Source: Vibrio sp. YMD68
GTDB lineage: Bacteria; Pseudomonadota; Gammaproteobacteria; Enterobacterales; Vibrionaceae
Reading direction: 5' to 3'
Assembly: GCF_029958905.1 (NCBI RefSeq)
Contig: NZ_CP124613.1
Span: 1,178,001 to 1,242,000, forward strand
Length of the DNA: 64,000 nucleotides
The notes under the pieces were generated by a model. It worked only from the letters and a program-made list of their open reading frames with translations, was not told where the DNA came from and made no database searches. Below, piece by piece: positions 47,601-56,934 of this stretch. Numbering within the stretch: the stretch's first letter is position 1; every line of letters starts with the position of its first letter. A program made the position numbers and the translations under genes.

Positions 47601-48254
47601 ATGTCAGAAGCTACGCCGGTAAAAGAGTCAAAAACAACATCAAAAAATCAAACTACGCGACAAAACGCCCCGATCAACTGGGAATGTACCGGGCAATTCA
47701 ATTTCACGACAGGTTATGGGGCAACGAAAGCAGAAGCCGCCATTGCGCACTATGCCACATTTATTGCCCCTATCGTTTTGTATTTTATCTCTTGGAAAAC
47801 ACTCGATTGGAGTGTTTTCCAACTGGTTGTCGCCAGCTTCTTAACCTTGGATATGATTGGAGGTGTCATCACCAATTCGTTAGGATCAATGAAACGATTT
47901 CTTCACTCGGATCAAAAGATCGAGGTCAATTGGGTTGGTCAGCTCGTCGGCAGCAAGTTTCTATTTCCAGCGACTCACTTCCAATTATTTGCGATACCTT
48001 TGTGTTTCGACATCGCGTGGTCGTATGCGTTTATTTGGTATGCCGTGATGATGATCTCTATTGTGGTCATTCACTGGCTGCCTATGTACCTGCACCGTCC
48101 TATCGCTTTGTTTGTTGTGATGCATTCCATCATCCTTAGTCAATTGATGCCAGCCCCTGAAGGACTTGAGTGGCTTGCCCCTATTTTCATCATGAAGTTG
48201 GTGCTGTCTCATGGAGTAAGAGAAGAGCCCTACCGCCCAACACTGACGAGCTAA
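47601..48254 (+). CDS. Uncharacterised membrane protein, first of TetR-controlled genes
   Basis: A 217-residue protein with a polar Lys/Thr-rich first 25 residues and about five or six hydrophobic helices after residue 45. It has conserved-looking His and Trp residues (AIAHYATFIAPIVLYF, VVIHWLPMYLHRP). I recognise no family. It lies just downstream of the TetR operators and 31 bases before an SDR gene, so it is probably the first gene of a repressed operon. Confidence 0.65.
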   Translation: MSEATPVKESKTTSKNQTTRQNAPINWECTGQFNFTTGYGATKAEAAIAHYATFIAPIVLYFISWKTLDWSVFQLVVASFLTLDMIGGVITNSLGSMKRFLHSDQKIEVNWVGQLVGSKFLFPATHFQLFAIPLCFDIAWSYAFIWYAVMMISIVVIHWLPMYLHRPIALFVVMHSIILSQLMPAPEGLEWLAPIFIMKLVLSHGVREEPYRPTLTS

Positions 48255-48285
48255 AATACGGCGACAACCATAAAGGAAAAATAAC

Positions 48286-49152
48286 ATGACACATTCTTCG
48301 AGAATACTCGTCGTAGGTGCCACAGGCTACCTGGGGCTGCATATGGTAAGACAGCTACAAACCCATAATCTTAGTTTCAAAGCGATCGCTAGAAACAAGA
48401 AAAAGCTTGTAGAGATGGGGGTTTCCAGCGACCAAATTATCGAAGCGCAGGTCACAGACCCTAAGAGCCTTTTGGGAGAGCTTAATGAGATTGATGTGGT
48501 CATCTCATGCTTAGGGATTACCCGTCAGAAAGACGGATTGAAGTATATGGATGTGGATTATCAGGCCAATCTGAATGTGCTTATTGAAGCAGAGCGTTCT
48601 GGTGTAAGTCGATTTATCTACATTTCCGCATTCAACGCCCAAAAGTACCGAAACATTCGTCTATTACAAGCAAAGGAGCAATTTGCTCAACGATTACTGA
48701 ACTCAAAGATACTTGCGCCTTGTGTCATTAGACCCAATGGTTTTTTCTCCGATTTAGAAGAAATCTACCACATGGCAGCGAGTGGACGAGTGTATCTTTT
48801 TGGCTCCAGAACCATCCGCTTAAATCCAATCCATGGCTCGGACCTGGCGACGTTTTGTATAGATGCAGTACGCAGCACAGATCGAGAACTAGAGGTTGGT
48901 GGACCCGAAACACTAACGACAGTAGACATTGCTCAGCAAGCATTTAAAGCACAGAACAAAGAAGCCAATATCGTTTTAATTCCAGATACCATAAGGCGCA
49001 TAGCTTTGTGGCTAATGAAAAAATTACCTGAAAAATGGGGAGGGTCTGGTGAGTTTTTTCTAACAGCCTTAGGCGGTGATGCCATCGCGCCCCAATACGG
49101 AACGCACAAACTCAGCAACCATTATGTACAGATGTTCACCAATAAAGATTAG
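48286..49152 (+). CDS. NmrA-like atypical SDR, NAD(P)-binding
   Basis: A 288-residue protein. The N-terminal glycine motif VVGATGYLGLHMVRQL (about 8-23) is the NmrA/atypical-SDR dinucleotide site. VISCLGITRQKD and FIYISAFNAQKY mark the next strands. The substrate is unknown. It follows the membrane protein at 47601 closely and probably belongs to the same operon. Confidence 0.85.
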   Translation: MTHSSRILVVGATGYLGLHMVRQLQTHNLSFKAIARNKKKLVEMGVSSDQIIEAQVTDPKSLLGELNEIDVVISCLGITRQKDGLKYMDVDYQANLNVLIEAERSGVSRFIYISAFNAQKYRNIRLLQAKEQFAQRLLNSKILAPCVIRPNGFFSDLEEIYHMAASGRVYLFGSRTIRLNPIHGSDLATFCIDAVRSTDRELEVGGPETLTTVDIAQQAFKAQNKEANIVLIPDTIRRIALWLMKKLPEKWGGSGEFFLTALGGDAIAPQYGTHKLSNHYVQMFTNKD

Positions 49153-49529
49153 TGTTCGTTATTGCCATCACTTTAGTTATTGCCGTAACTTTAATTATTG
49201 CCGTAGCTATGGCGAATCGTTATAACGAACAACTGATCTACGAAAAAACGCCTCTGGCTTCTGCTTACTTTCAACCTTATTACAACCTGCTTTATTTCAA
49301 CCTCCTTTCAGCCTCATTCCAACCTCGTTTCACCTCAATATCCTTCCTGCTTCGATTCACTTTCCGCACGCTAACTGGGCTTCTCCTTCACACAACATCA
49401 TCACAAAACGCCATCAGATCCCGTGAACAACGTTACAATATGCTGACACTCAATTTGGCGTAAATATTCAATAGATCATGATGTCTTCTGGTTATCTTAG
49501 GCACTAGACAAGCTAATGAGGACATAATT
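49153..49529. other. Low-complexity gap within the TetR region
   Basis: 377 bases. The first part repeats ATTGCCRT...ACTTTA-like words and the middle part repeats TTTCAACC-like words. An open frame at 49152-49463 begins with GTG in the preceding stop and has no ribosome site, so I do not call it. A GAGG lies at the end, before a TTG start. Confidence 0.5.
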
Positions 49530-50240
49530 TTGAGTAGAGTAAATAGCCAACTAAGCGTTGCGTCAAAAGCAAAGGTATTTGACCAGAAACACCAAAGCGA
49601 ACGAGCAATGTTCGAATACAGTCTCTCCGTAGAGGCAAAAGAAAATGGCACATTTGAAGCGAATCGAACCTGGCTAGGGTTAACCTCTCCCTACATTGCG
49701 AAAGAAACCGTTATTTGGTGCCCAAAACACGGCCTAAAGCGGGTTGAAATGCATCAACCTCATCTGAATGAATCGGGATCGTTGATCGTGACGGCGCAGC
49801 AAGGCCGCTCGGACCTCAACAGTAAAAACACTCAGTATAAACAAAAAAGCAAGACCCTAAGTTTTTCTAAGCGCCCGTGTACTTTGTTGAGTATTCCGTT
49901 TGAGATTGTTCATCATTGGGACGAGTTAGCATCAGGAAACGCTCTCTATTTCGATTATACCGTCCTTAAAGTTCAGGCCCACACTGGGGTGAAATTCACC
50001 ATGCGCGATGAAGGCGAGTTTAAGGTCGTCAGTGTTACGCCAGAAAAATGGTTTTGGCGCTTATTATTTGGTTCGACTGAATATTTCTTTGAAGGTGATG
50101 CACCCAAGCTCACAAAAATAGTGGGGTTGCTAGAACCTAGAGATAGAAATCTTCGTGGTAAATACGTGGAATATTTAGGTCGCGCAATTTTCGATCGTAC
50201 GGTGGATTTTTCAATGATCAAGGAATCAAATCATGCATAA
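49530..50240 (+). CDS. Uncharacterised soluble protein, TTG start
   Basis: A 236-residue protein that appears to start at TTG (TTGAGTAGAGTAAAT), with GAGG 8 bases upstream. No in-frame ATG fits better. It has no signal peptide and no recognised domain; a beta-rich core is likely (LIVTAQQGRSDL, GVKFTMRDEGEFKVVSV). Its last codons overlap the start of the next SDR gene by 8 bases, so the two are coupled. Confidence 0.65.
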   Translation: MSRVNSQLSVASKAKVFDQKHQSERAMFEYSLSVEAKENGTFEANRTWLGLTSPYIAKETVIWCPKHGLKRVEMHQPHLNESGSLIVTAQQGRSDLNSKNTQYKQKSKTLSFSKRPCTLLSIPFEIVHHWDELASGNALYFDYTVLKVQAHTGVKFTMRDEGEFKVVSVTPEKWFWRLLFGSTEYFFEGDAPKLTKIVGLLEPRDRNLRGKYVEYLGRAIFDRTVDFSMIKESNHA

Positions 50241-50955
50241 AACGGTGTTAATTACTGGCGGAACGCGAGGCATCGGTCAAGCTTTAGTCAAACAATATTT
50301 GAATCACGGCTACACAGTGATCGCAACAGGGAGTTCGGAAAAAAGCGTTGTCAGCTGTAAAAAGACACACCCGGAAGTACGTTGGTACGAATGTAATTTA
50401 AAATCGGCCCAAAGCATTGAACAATTTGCTAAGGCTTTAAATGGTGAGCCGCTGTCCTTGGTGATTCACAATGCAGGCGTACAACAAGCTAGAGATCTAT
50501 TTGTTGACACTGATGAAGCCATTAGCGTTGAAGATGAGACGATGATTAACTTTACCGCGCCAATCTTGCTTACGCGCCTCCTGTTTGACAATGTTCAGCG
50601 TGCAACTGGCACCTGGGTTTTTGCAACGTCAGGGTTAGCGATTGCGCCTAAACAAAGCTCACCGGTTTACTGTGCAAACAAAGCCGGACTGAGGACATTT
50701 TGTAAATCTTTTAATGGCCAAATTAGGCGACACAACAGCGATATTAAAGTGTGTGAAGCCATCTTACCCTTGGTGGATACCGAGATGACACACGGGCGTG
50801 GCAAAGGGAAAATTTCACCAGCTCAAGCTGCGCTGGAAATTTTTGAGGGCGCGGAAAAAGGAAAAAAAGAAATTCATATTGGTAAAATCAAACTCGTAAT
50901 GAAGTTACGTGCGTTGTTTCCAAATCTTATCGAAAATATCATGTTAAAAGAATGA
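50233..50955 (+). CDS. Short-chain dehydrogenase/reductase
   Basis: A 240-residue classical SDR. The glycine motif is ITGGTRGIGQAL, then NAGVQ, and the active-site YxxxK appears as YCANK with an upstream serine (ATSGLAIAPKQSSPVYCANK). It transfers hydride between NAD(P) and an unknown carbonyl/hydroxyl substrate. The start overlaps the preceding gene and the next gene starts 11 bases downstream. Confidence 0.88.
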   Translation: MHKTVLITGGTRGIGQALVKQYLNHGYTVIATGSSEKSVVSCKKTHPEVRWYECNLKSAQSIEQFAKALNGEPLSLVIHNAGVQQARDLFVDTDEAISVEDETMINFTAPILLTRLLFDNVQRATGTWVFATSGLAIAPKQSSPVYCANKAGLRTFCKSFNGQIRRHNSDIKVCEAILPLVDTEMTHGRGKGKISPAQAALEIFEGAEKGKKEIHIGKIKLVMKLRALFPNLIENIMLKE

Positions 50956-50965
50956 GGAAGATACG

Positions 50966-51550
50966 ATGAAAAAGAAATCTTCTATTGCTCAGCGGGTATT
51001 GGCGTGGATCGGTAACAATGGCGCGAAAGAGAAAGCTATTCCAATCTTGGCTGGCGTTTCAATCGGTGACTTTTTTGTTCCAGCGTTACCCACACAAACG
51101 TCGGTTATGCTGTTGGCCTGGTTGCAGCCCAAACGAGCAATATGGATTGTGTTCGCTTTTGCCACCGCGGCGGCGGCGGGTGCGGGAATATTAACGTTAC
51201 TGGCCACATTGCTTGAGCACTACTTACAAATGGCCACACCAACGGCAGAATCGAAGGTATACCAACAGTGGTTAACACTACAAGGATACATTCAAGAGTA
51301 CGGATTTCTTGCCTTAGCGGTGATGTCACTGTTTCCAACGCCACCGCGGACAATGGTGGTGCTGAGCTTACTCTCAGGCTTGGCCTGGTTTGGCATTTTA
51401 TTAACGGTTTTTGTCGGTAAATTTGTATGGTTTTCTGTCGTTGTTACTCTAATCACGATTGCTCCCAAATGGTTGATAAAATTGCCAGTGGTTGGCACTA
51501 GGGTACAGACACTATTAGCGCAAAAATCAACGTATGAACAGGTAAGGTAA
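50966..51550 (+). CDS. VTT/DedA-like membrane protein
   Basis: A 194-residue protein with about four or five hydrophobic segments. SVMLLAWLQPK, the glycine/alanine-rich FAFATAAAAGAGILTLLATLL and MSLFPTPPRTMVVLSLLSG recall the VTT/DedA group, though the match is weak. It follows the SDR by 11 bases and precedes an AraC gene by 2. A role in lipid movement or membrane tolerance is possible only by analogy. Confidence 0.65.
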   Translation: MKKKSSIAQRVLAWIGNNGAKEKAIPILAGVSIGDFFVPALPTQTSVMLLAWLQPKRAIWIVFAFATAAAAGAGILTLLATLLEHYLQMATPTAESKVYQQWLTLQGYIQEYGFLALAVMSLFPTPPRTMVVLSLLSGLAWFGILLTVFVGKFVWFSVVVTLITIAPKWLIKLPVVGTRVQTLLAQKSTYEQVR

Positions 51551-51551
51551 T

Positions 51552-52595
51552 ATGGCTAAAATCGCCAACAAAAGCAGTGAGTCAAAAGCGTTTGCAAGTA
51601 AAACTATGTTGAATATTCTTAATGCAGGGTTACATACCTTGCTTGATGACTCTCTGCACCTGAAAACGCATCCTATACAAACCGATCATTTCCTAAACGA
51701 TCAGCTACAAAACGGTCAGTTACAAAGAAAGGCATTGAAGACCAAGCCGTTGCAAAGCAAACAATCGCACGCGCATATTCCACTAGAAACCAAGCGCGAC
51801 TTTATTAATGAGGTAAGCCAACGATACGGGGCCAGTGCATTATTGTGCATTGGCATCGGCGTGAAGCAATTTATAGATTCGCCTGTAGGCCGTGCCCTTT
51901 TAAACGGAAGTGATCCATTCTTGCTACTTAAAAAGTGGCAAAGGCTGGAACGCTACGTACATAGTCAGCACTTTGTTGATTTTGAATATCACGATGATTG
52001 CGTCAAGGTGACACACAAATCCAGTACCACAGAGCCTCCAAGCATAGAAGAGGATTTAGCCGTTCTTGGGGTGTTGTGTGCCCTTCTCTATGAATCATCC
52101 GCTAGAAAGATCGTGATTAGCCATAGTTTAAAAGCTTCTGAAGGTTTTTTCTCTTATCCCAGTTTGCAGTGTAATGCGTCACAGCTTCACCGCGATGCAC
52201 CATGGTATATCCACTTTCAAGTCAGCGAAAACACGAACCCAAGAATTAAAAACGCCGAACAATCGGTAACAAATAACACGCTAAGTGTGGTGAACATGGC
52301 TAAACAAGCCATCATGGATTTAGGGTTACTTGAAGTCGATTTACAACAGGTATCTAGGTGCTTAGCACTCTCTCCGCGCTCTTTACAACGTAAGCTAAGC
52401 GATGAAGGCCATAGTTTTGCCAAATTATTACAAGATGTACGCGTACATTTTGCCAGTCAATCGTTACTCAATGAAGCGTCATGCATTGCCGAGGTAGGCT
52501 TTGTGAGTGGCTTTGCCGATCAAGCCCATTTCACTCGTGTCTTTAAGCAATGGACTGGCATGTCACCGAAGCAATATACGCAGTTTAAAAGCTAA
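51552..52595 (+). CDS. AraC family regulator, last gene of the cluster
   Basis: A 347-residue protein. The C-terminal AraC HTH pair (about 255-345) has SPRSLQRKLSDEGHSFAKLLQDVR and IAEVGFVSGFADQAHFTRVFKQWTGMSPKQYTQF. The N-terminal half is not recognisable as a named sensor domain. It starts 2 bases after the VTT gene and closes the 49530-52595 operon. Confidence 0.9.
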   Translation: MAKIANKSSESKAFASKTMLNILNAGLHTLLDDSLHLKTHPIQTDHFLNDQLQNGQLQRKALKTKPLQSKQSHAHIPLETKRDFINEVSQRYGASALLCIGIGVKQFIDSPVGRALLNGSDPFLLLKKWQRLERYVHSQHFVDFEYHDDCVKVTHKSSTTEPPSIEEDLAVLGVLCALLYESSARKIVISHSLKASEGFFSYPSLQCNASQLHRDAPWYIHFQVSENTNPRIKNAEQSVTNNTLSVVNMAKQAIMDLGLLEVDLQQVSRCLALSPRSLQRKLSDEGHSFAKLLQDVRVHFASQSLLNEASCIAEVGFVSGFADQAHFTRVFKQWTGMSPKQYTQFKS

Positions 52596-52658
52596 GGAGC
52601 CACAGTAATAGAAAGAAAAGGAAGGCAAAGGAAAAAGGAAAATATAAAGAAGAAATAC

Positions 52659-52679
52659 AAACAGGCTTATAGCCTGTTT
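52659..52679 (+). terminator. Probable terminator after the AraC gene
   Basis: AAACAGGC-TTATA-GCCTGTTT (52659-52666 / 52672-52679). It lies about 65 bases after the stop and is followed by AAAATTTTA, a weak T-tract. Confidence 0.55.
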
Positions 52680-52811
52680 AAAATTTTATGATGAGCATAT
52701 AAACCGACCTTGATACACCAGGTGCGGTAAGCCATTCGTGATAAACGCGGTTACATTCATATGTTCATATAGTTTATCCGTATAGCTTACCCATTTAGCT
52801 TAACCATTTAC

Positions 52812-53504
52812 TTACCAGAGAATAGACGTTTTCAATTCGGCAACATCAAGTGGTTCGGCTAGTACCGTCGAAATATTCAGGTAAGCCATTTCACCTTCGA
52901 GGGTTATGGGCGCTGGTGAAACACCACGATACGACAATATTTGTGTGGCATCGGTATTCATACTGATAGAAACCTCATCCATAAAAAACCACATCCCAAT
53001 AGACCCAGGGCCAACTTTGAACAGCAATGCGTTGTCGGTTTGTTTTTCAAGATAGATTTTAAATGGCGCTAATTTTTTTGCCTTGATGATGGGGCCAACA
53101 CATGAGATCGATTGACCTTGTTTTAGCGCCTCTAAATGGGCGCGAATAAATTCGCCAAACAGTTCAGGCAAACAGACCTTTTGATCGACTCGACTGTCTT
53201 CCCATAATAACTGATTTTGCAGATTAAACGCCTGCACTGACGCGCCATTAATCACGATTTCGCCTCGCTGCTTTTCATGGCCTGTTTTGACCACGAGTGA
53301 AAATTGTTCCGGGTTCCACTGCGCTTTTGCCGCATATAACGTCGTGCCAGCTTGGGCTATTTCTAAAGACTGACTGTTTTTCGTAGACGAAGCGCTCATA
53401 GTAATTGGCTCATTCGCCAATACACTAGAACTAACACCTGAACTTAAAGCTGATAAAATAGCCAGGTTAATGACCTTTAAATACGATTTTTTTGTTGGTT
53501 GCAT
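52812..53504 (-). CDS. Uncharacterised secreted protein
   Basis: A 230-residue protein with a Sec signal ending VLANEP. It has two cysteines (VDQKVCLPELFGEF, QSISCVGPI) and a beta-rich C-terminal half (LLFKVGPGSIGMWFFMDEVS). No family was recognised. It is a single gene in a T-rich neighbourhood and lies 129 bases from the PilZ gene end. Function unknown. Confidence 0.65.
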   Translation of the reverse strand: MQPTKKSYLKVINLAILSALSSGVSSSVLANEPITMSASSTKNSQSLEIAQAGTTLYAAKAQWNPEQFSLVVKTGHEKQRGEIVINGASVQAFNLQNQLLWEDSRVDQKVCLPELFGEFIRAHLEALKQGQSISCVGPIIKAKKLAPFKIYLEKQTDNALLFKVGPGSIGMWFFMDEVSISMNTDATQILSYRGVSPAPITLEGEMAYLNISTVLAEPLDVAELKTSILW

Positions 53505-53633
53505 AACATCTCCTTTTTACTTGAGCTTACGCAAAATCATTGAGCAGTAATTGAACATTTACGCCAATAAAAGAGACTTTCTCACTGGTTCAGTCAGAGT
53601 GAAAAGCATACACACAACGCGGTTTGGGGATCG

Positions 53634-54305
53634 TTAGAGTAGCCAGTTACCTCCCATTAACTTAAGATTATCTTCAATGCTGATGACTTTATCGAAACGC
53701 ACTCCTAACACAGTGTAACCATCACGCTCACGTACATTAGCTACGCTGCACTGTGGGCAAGAGTCAGCAATAGTGGCCTTGTCGAACACAATTCTAATTT
53801 CTTCGCCGAGTGCGATGTTGACGGGAGAATCTGACAATTTTATGGCACAACCTGACACTGAAATATCAATGACACGTGCGTGATAACGCTGTTCACTGAT
53901 TGCAACTAACACCGCTAAGTCAACTTTAAACCTTTTGCTAGACCTTAAAGGCTTTTGCTCTATCACTGTTGGGTAATCGATAAACAACATCCAGGAACTC
54001 AGTGTTTTTATGCTCGATATCGTGCTTCTGAACGCAATCACATGCCTTTCAAGATCGCGGCATACCCCTCTAACCACCACTTCACTGCCGATTAAGTTTT
54101 TATAAATCATGTCATTCGACGGTTTGCCATTTAACTCAAATATCAAGTAATGGTTTTTTTTCATTCCAATGAAGGTCACCGCTGACTCGATTTGGTCATC
54201 GTGCCCTATATAAATGGTCAAAAAGGACTTCATTTCAAAGCTCATCAACTCTGTTAAATCGCCTTTCAGTCTACTAGAAGCGATAGAGGCTGCTAATGCA
54301 TCCAT
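53634..54305 (-). CDS. PilZ-domain c-di-GMP-binding protein
   Basis: A 223-residue protein with a YcgR-like N-terminal domain and a PilZ domain (about 120-215). The c-di-GMP motifs RxxxR (RSSKR) and D-x-S-x-x-G (DISVSG) are both present. It probably changes motility or surface attachment when c-di-GMP rises. Its start ATG lies directly next to the stop of the EAL-HDOD gene, so the two are translationally coupled. Confidence 0.9.
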   Translation of the reverse strand: MDALAASIASSRLKGDLTELMSFEMKSFLTIYIGHDDQIESAVTFIGMKKNHYLIFELNGKPSNDMIYKNLIGSEVVVRGVCRDLERHVIAFRSTISSIKTLSSWMLFIDYPTVIEQKPLRSSKRFKVDLAVLVAISEQRYHARVIDISVSGCAIKLSDSPVNIALGEEIRIVFDKATIADSCPQCSVANVRERDGYTVLGVRFDKVISIEDNLKLMGGNWLL

Positions 54306-55505
54306 TTAGTTGACCTCCCATGACAAAGCATCGTAATGACACTCATTAGAGATCATCGGATCCATATTTAGCTTACTATTCAACTGAGACACAGTACGCC
54401 AATCGGCCTTTTCATAAGCTTGGGCCAATTCAAGAAACAAACCGAGTTGCCCGCTCCCATTTTCAAGCGCTTTCTCAATATGTGGCTCGAGTGAAATAGA
54501 AGAAAAAATGGTCTCGAATGGCGTGATCAGCATGACATCTAGTAGGGATAACATTCCTGCTAGATAAGCTTCATTTGAGTTCATTCCGCTATTATGACGT
54601 AAGGCAAGTAATTGGCAAAAACGCCCTCTTGCCACGGAGGTTTGGTAAAGAACTTCTGGCTTATCTTTCGAGACGTTTGCCAAAGCCACCAAAGAGATAA
54701 ACTTTCTTAACTTCACATCACCAAGAAAAGTGAATGCTTGTTTAATTGACTTGATAGAGTTGGCAACATTGGCGGAATTAACACATCTTAGAAGGTTAAA
54801 TGACAACCCAACATCCGACGAGAATATTTTTTCCAGTTCTTGAAGATCTAAGTCGCTTTTAGATATCTCTTTAAAAAGCTTTATCGATGCAAGATCCCCA
54901 GTTGTTAGCACTGAGTTTTTTAACATTTCTGGCTTGGCAAAAAAGTAGCCCTGGAACAACTCAAAACCGATACTCAACGATTTTTGATACTCCTGTTCAG
55001 TTTCTACTTTTTCAGCCAAAAACTGTATTTTGCTGCCTTTCACCTTCCTGATGAAATGTTCAACCTGTTCAAAACGAATAGCTTGAATATCAAATTTAAT
55101 CACATCAATAAAGGGCAAGAATACCCGCCAGGCCGGTGATGGTACAAAGTCATCAAGAGCGATTTTGTACCCTCTTTTCTTCAGCTTTTTGATAGCAAAC
55201 AATAAATCACTCGTTGGCTCACAGGTTTCCAAAATTTCAACGACTAGGTGTTCACTTGGCAATAAGCTGGGTACCAAGTTGACCAAGCTTTGATGAGAGA
55301 AATTAATAAACGCCATTTTGTCATCAAGTAACGATCTATTGTCACTGGTTGTGAAAAAGTTATCGTATATCAATCTATTAGTGGCTTCTTCATCACTTAC
55401 GCTTGGGAACGAATTGTCCTCTCCATCACGAAAAAGTAACTCATAACCGTAGATATTTTTGTTGCTATCTAAAATAGGCTGACGGGCGACAAATGATGTT
55501 TTCAT
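54306..55505 (-). CDS. EAL-HDOD domain protein
   Basis: A 399-residue protein. The EAL part (about 1-195) begins VARQPILDSNKNIYGYELLFRDGE with a degenerate EAL (ELL, although ExLxR is kept), then ALDDFVPSPAWRVF and a KFD motif. The HDOD part follows (about 200-399; IFSSDVGLSFNLLRCVNSA). Some Vibrio EAL-HDOD proteins (CdgJ) affect c-di-GMP and motility, so a similar role is likely. It is immediately upstream of the PilZ gene. Confidence 0.9.
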   Translation of the reverse strand: MKTSFVARQPILDSNKNIYGYELLFRDGEDNSFPSVSDEEATNRLIYDNFFTTSDNRSLLDDKMAFINFSHQSLVNLVPSLLPSEHLVVEILETCEPTSDLLFAIKKLKKRGYKIALDDFVPSPAWRVFLPFIDVIKFDIQAIRFEQVEHFIRKVKGSKIQFLAEKVETEQEYQKSLSIGFELFQGYFFAKPEMLKNSVLTTGDLASIKLFKEISKSDLDLQELEKIFSSDVGLSFNLLRCVNSANVANSIKSIKQAFTFLGDVKLRKFISLVALANVSKDKPEVLYQTSVARGRFCQLLALRHNSGMNSNEAYLAGMLSLLDVMLITPFETIFSSISLEPHIEKALENGSGQLGLFLELAQAYEKADWRTVSQLNSKLNMDPMISNECHYDALSWEVN

Positions 55506-55703
55506 TTCAAATATTAACCTTTCGTTACACTTTAGTGTTGAACATTAATGCGTTTATTATCAATAATTCATAGCGTAAATTAACTGCGGGTGAATCATAG
55601 CTACTGATAATAACACTCATTATTTTTTAGCAATATGCAGAAAACGAAGACACCGCTTTTTAGCGGCTTTTCACCTCAAACTCTATCTATGTAGTTGTGT
55701 AAT

Positions 55704-56666
55704 ATGACCTCAAGCTTTAAAGCGCTATACCGAAAAATTTCTACCGAAAACATTGATGAACTCTCTCAGTTTATTGCGTCAAGGAATAGAGAATACATTC
55801 AAACCAAGCCTGGAAATCTAAAGATTTGCTATCGCGAATTGAACTTAGGTTGCGTACAAATTGTAAGAGAAAAGGTTAGTCGAGGAGCACTTATATCTGC
55901 CTGCCCACCTGCTTCCTTTCTCCCATTTCCTGCACTCATCTCCAATGATACGGAAGGTAAATTCCACGGTAAGAAAATGCTTCCAAACATGATTTATTCT
56001 GCATCAGGTGGTGATTGGGACGTCAATTATTCAAACCACATTGACTACATTGGAGCGAACTTTAACAAAGCGATTTTTTTGAGTGCCTATACTGACCTTC
56101 GAGGTAAAGAACCCCCAAAGCTGTGGAGCACAACGACAGCAACAGTCACAGATGAACGAGCCTTAAACCGCTATAAGAGTGGGTTAGCGCGTATATTGTT
56201 GCTCATAGAGAGACAGCCTGACTTACAACAACACGCTATGGTCATGAAAGCGCTAGGAGAAAGCATATTCAACCTCACTCTCAATATGCTTGAGCCAGCT
56301 CCATTTGTTGACACTAACATGAAACAACCAAATCGAATCGCTGGAGTACGCCGAGCGATCGACTATTTAAAGCAATATGCTAATGAGCTACCAAGCATGC
56401 ATGAATTATGCACGGTATCTCAACTTTCTGAGCGAAACTTACAGTATGGTTTTAAAGACTATACGGGTGTGTCCCCTATGCAATATCGGAAACTGCTTCG
56501 ACTCAACAACGTACGAAAGGAGCTACTTCGCTCATCCAGAAATAACACTCAGGTGATGGATATTGCCTTGAAATGGGGCTTCTTTGAATTGGGCCGTTTC
56601 TCGCGCGACTACAAACTCCTGTTTGAAGAACTGCCTTCCGAAACGCTAAAGCGGTATGTGAATTAG
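55704..56666 (+). CDS. AraC family regulator near the siderophore importer
   Basis: A 320-residue protein starting at ATG 55704; the earlier TTG is weaker. The C-terminal HTH pair has LCTVSQLSERNLQYGFKDYTGVSPMQYRKLLRLNNVRKELL and ALKWGFFELGRFSRDYKLLFEELPSETL. The N-terminal half has no named domain. It reads towards the ABC importer operon, 268 bases away, so siderophore-responsive control is possible but unproved. Confidence 0.88.
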   Translation: MTSSFKALYRKISTENIDELSQFIASRNREYIQTKPGNLKICYRELNLGCVQIVREKVSRGALISACPPASFLPFPALISNDTEGKFHGKKMLPNMIYSASGGDWDVNYSNHIDYIGANFNKAIFLSAYTDLRGKEPPKLWSTTTATVTDERALNRYKSGLARILLLIERQPDLQQHAMVMKALGESIFNLTLNMLEPAPFVDTNMKQPNRIAGVRRAIDYLKQYANELPSMHELCTVSQLSERNLQYGFKDYTGVSPMQYRKLLRLNNVRKELLRSSRNNTQVMDIALKWGFFELGRFSRDYKLLFEELPSETLKRYVN

Positions 56667-56844
56667 GAAATAACGTCCTGAATTCTTTCCTATTTTTCAA
56701 CACAAAAAAGCGAGCTACTACAATTAAGTTCGAATAATTCTCTCATTCTCTACAGCCACACAATAAAAAGACAAATCTATCAAGACGATGTCCCCTTTTT
56801 TACGGATGGGCTTCAAACTCTAGATTAGCGACAAAATAACATTT

Positions 56845-56860
56845 GATATTAATTCTCATT
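56845..56860. promoter_or_regulatory. Fur-box-like site upstream of the ABC importer
   Basis: GATATTAATTCTCATT matches the Fur consensus GATAATGATTATCATT at 13 of 16 positions. It lies about 75 bases upstream of the binding-protein gene. Confidence 0.55.
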
Positions 56861-56934
56861 TGGGTTAATTTTTTCGCGCTAGTGTTGTGTTATAACGTAT
56901 CGTTATTTATTTTAATCAATGGTAGAGAAAATCG

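Noticed and set aside
49152..49463. A 103-residue open frame starting at GTG
   Set aside because: Begins inside the preceding stop, has no ribosome site and consists of low-complexity repeats.
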